Shown here: positions 32,750 through 33,443 of the stretch, piece after piece
How the letters are laid out: each line of letters starts with the position of its first letter
How positions within the stretch are numbered: position 1 is the first letter of the stretch
NCBI GenBank assembly: GCA_022711455.1
Contig: JAKLEY010000004.1
Coordinates: forward strand, 1-33,443
DNA: 33,443 nucleotides
Source: Candidatus Cloacimonadota bacterium
Lineage (GTDB): Bacteria; Cloacimonadota; Cloacimonadia; Cloacimonadales; Cloacimonadaceae
Reading direction: 5' to 3'
Notes under the pieces: generated by a model
Database searches by the model: none
What the model was told of the DNA's origin: nothing
What the model saw: the letters and a program-made list of their open reading frames with translations, nothing else
Translations under genes and position numbers: made by a program

Positions 32750-32856
32750 TTGCCATCCATCAGGCTTTGCTTAAAATATAACATTGTGTTGAGTGTTAAA
32801 CAATCCGCTCAGATGCTATTATCCCAATAATATGAAGTGGTATTGAGTAGTAAACA
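32750..32856 (+). promoter_or_regulatory. possible promoter and direct repeats before the GspE-like gene
   Basis: TTGCCA (32750-32755), 16 nt, then TAAAAT (32772-32777) is a plausible but weak sigma-70 promoter. Downstream, TTGAGTGTTAAACA (32789-32802) and TTGAGTAGTAAACA (32843-32856) form a direct repeat with 12 of 14 matches, start to start 54 bp. They could be regulator sites in the leader. The remaining spacer 32717-32890 shows nothing else. Confidence 0.3.
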
Positions 32857-32890
32857 CACTTTCGGAAAAGAAGTGATTAAGGATAGATAT

Positions 32891-33443
32891 ATGAATAGTT
32901 TAGTAAGATTTTGCAAGTATATCAAGGGAACAAGCAATTTTGATGCTGATACGCTCAAACAGGCAATTGCAAAAATGGAATCCTACGGGGAAAACTCTCC
33001 CGCGGCGCTTGCCAAAGTGCTGATCAGCGAATTTGCCTATGAACGTGATGAGATAAACAGAGCTGTGGCAAAGTATTACGCCTTTGGTGAAGTGAACGTG
33101 AATCCGGATGCTCTGGATAAAAACCAGATCTGCCTGATCAAGTTTTTACATGAACGGATCGAGCACAACTACCTGAGCAGGATTCTGGAATCTCACATCT
33201 TTCCCTACAAACTGGTGGGGAAGAACCTCGATATCGTGATGGTCCTCGTCTCAGACACCACCGATCCCATGATCCGTTCCCTGGAAGAGATGATGCCATT
33301 TAAGACCATTGAGATCAGCTGGGCCCCCCGGGACACGATCGAGAAATTGATCGAGAAGTCCCAATTGCCGGTTGAATTTTGCCATATCATGCGCAAAAGC
33401 GAGCAAACCATCCTCGAAAGCAGTAAGCCGGTTGATAAGCTGG
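32891..33443 (+). CDS. GspE/PilB-like N-terminal domain protein, 3' end outside window
   Basis: An open frame from ATG 32891 runs uninterrupted to the right edge (184 codons). AAGGA lies about eight bases upstream. The translation contains AVAKYYAFGEVNVN, then HIFPYKLVGKNLDIVMVLVSD and DTIEKLIEK. This follows the pattern of the MshEN/GspE-N module (Tyr-rich entry, PxK or PxxL strand, then a hydrophobic strand ending in a turn) that precedes type II secretion and type IV pilus ATPases. The ATPase core, if present, would lie beyond the window, so it could also be a stand-alone domain protein. Confidence 0.6.
   Translation, partial: MNSLVRFCKYIKGTSNFDADTLKQAIAKMESYGENSPAALAKVLISEFAYERDEINRAVAKYYAFGEVNVNPDALDKNQICLIKFLHERIEHNYLSRILESHIFPYKLVGKNLDIVMVLVSDTTDPMIRSLEEMMPFKTIEISWAPRDTIEKLIEKSQLPVEFCHIMRKSEQTILESSKPVDKL

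Noticed and set aside
33205-33411. Minus-strand open frame at the right edge
   Set aside because: It is antisense to the frame starting at 32891, which has a ribosome-binding site and a recognisable domain pattern.

Overview
The window looks like chromosome from a member of the FCB group, most probably Candidatus Cloacimonadota (Cloacimonas/Syntrophosphaera relatives). This is inferred from four things: three large secreted proteins ending in a type IX (Por) C-terminal sorting domain with a YPNP motif, outer-membrane beta-barrel proteins, a Rex/FeS-centred anaerobic gene set, and a two-gene paralogous family that I recall as DUF6754. No database search was possible. I see no rRNA, tRNA, CRISPR array, transposase or phage gene.

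Layout. (1) 1-4812, plus strand: a GGDEF diguanylate cyclase cut by the left edge, an orphan MsmK/UgpC-type sugar ABC ATPase, and two outer-membrane or exported proteins. (2) 4813-5211: a repeat-filled convergent spacer. (3) 5212-15590, minus strand: a seven-gene operon, reading from 15590 leftward. It encodes a 974-aa DUF6754-like membrane protein, a small polytopic membrane protein, a bitopic protein with a large extracytoplasmic domain, a second polytopic membrane protein, a 941-aa DUF6754-like paralogue, the NADH/NAD+ sensor Rex, and a B12-binding-type radical SAM protein. (4) 15591-16096: a repeat-filled divergent spacer. (5) 16097-18339, plus strand: a compact FeS operon of an Rrf2 regulator, a divergent cysteine desulfurase and an IscU scaffold fused to a MIP18/DUF59 domain. 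A perfect 17-bp palindrome lies over the predicted -10 box. (6) 18531-22958: a signal-peptide protein of unknown function and a lamin-tail-domain secreted protein with an internal tandem duplication. (7) 23224-29163: two AT-richer secreted proteins, one a 1503-aa heparinase II/III-like lyase with a beta-helix. (8) 29172-32614: HtpX protease and RlmD-type methyltransferase with an ATGA overlap, then a small lipoprotein and a GYF_2 membrane protein. (9) 32891 to the right edge: the start of a protein resembling the N-terminal domain of GspE/PilB ATPases.

The best candidate for an undescribed system is the five-gene membrane module at 7252-15590: two giant paralogues plus three smaller membrane proteins, followed without a gap by Rex and a radical SAM enzyme. 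This suggests an envelope complex tied to redox state.

The second theme is the non-coding DNA. Nearly every larger spacer is built of short arrays with three designs: 7- or 8-mer arrays of about four units, usually followed by an inverted array and often touching a stop codon; drifting arrays with an 11-nt period; and small hairpins with a conserved loop and compensatory changes in the stems. The two spacers bounding the minus-strand operon carry all three designs, and one array has been absorbed into the N-terminus of a lipoprotein gene.
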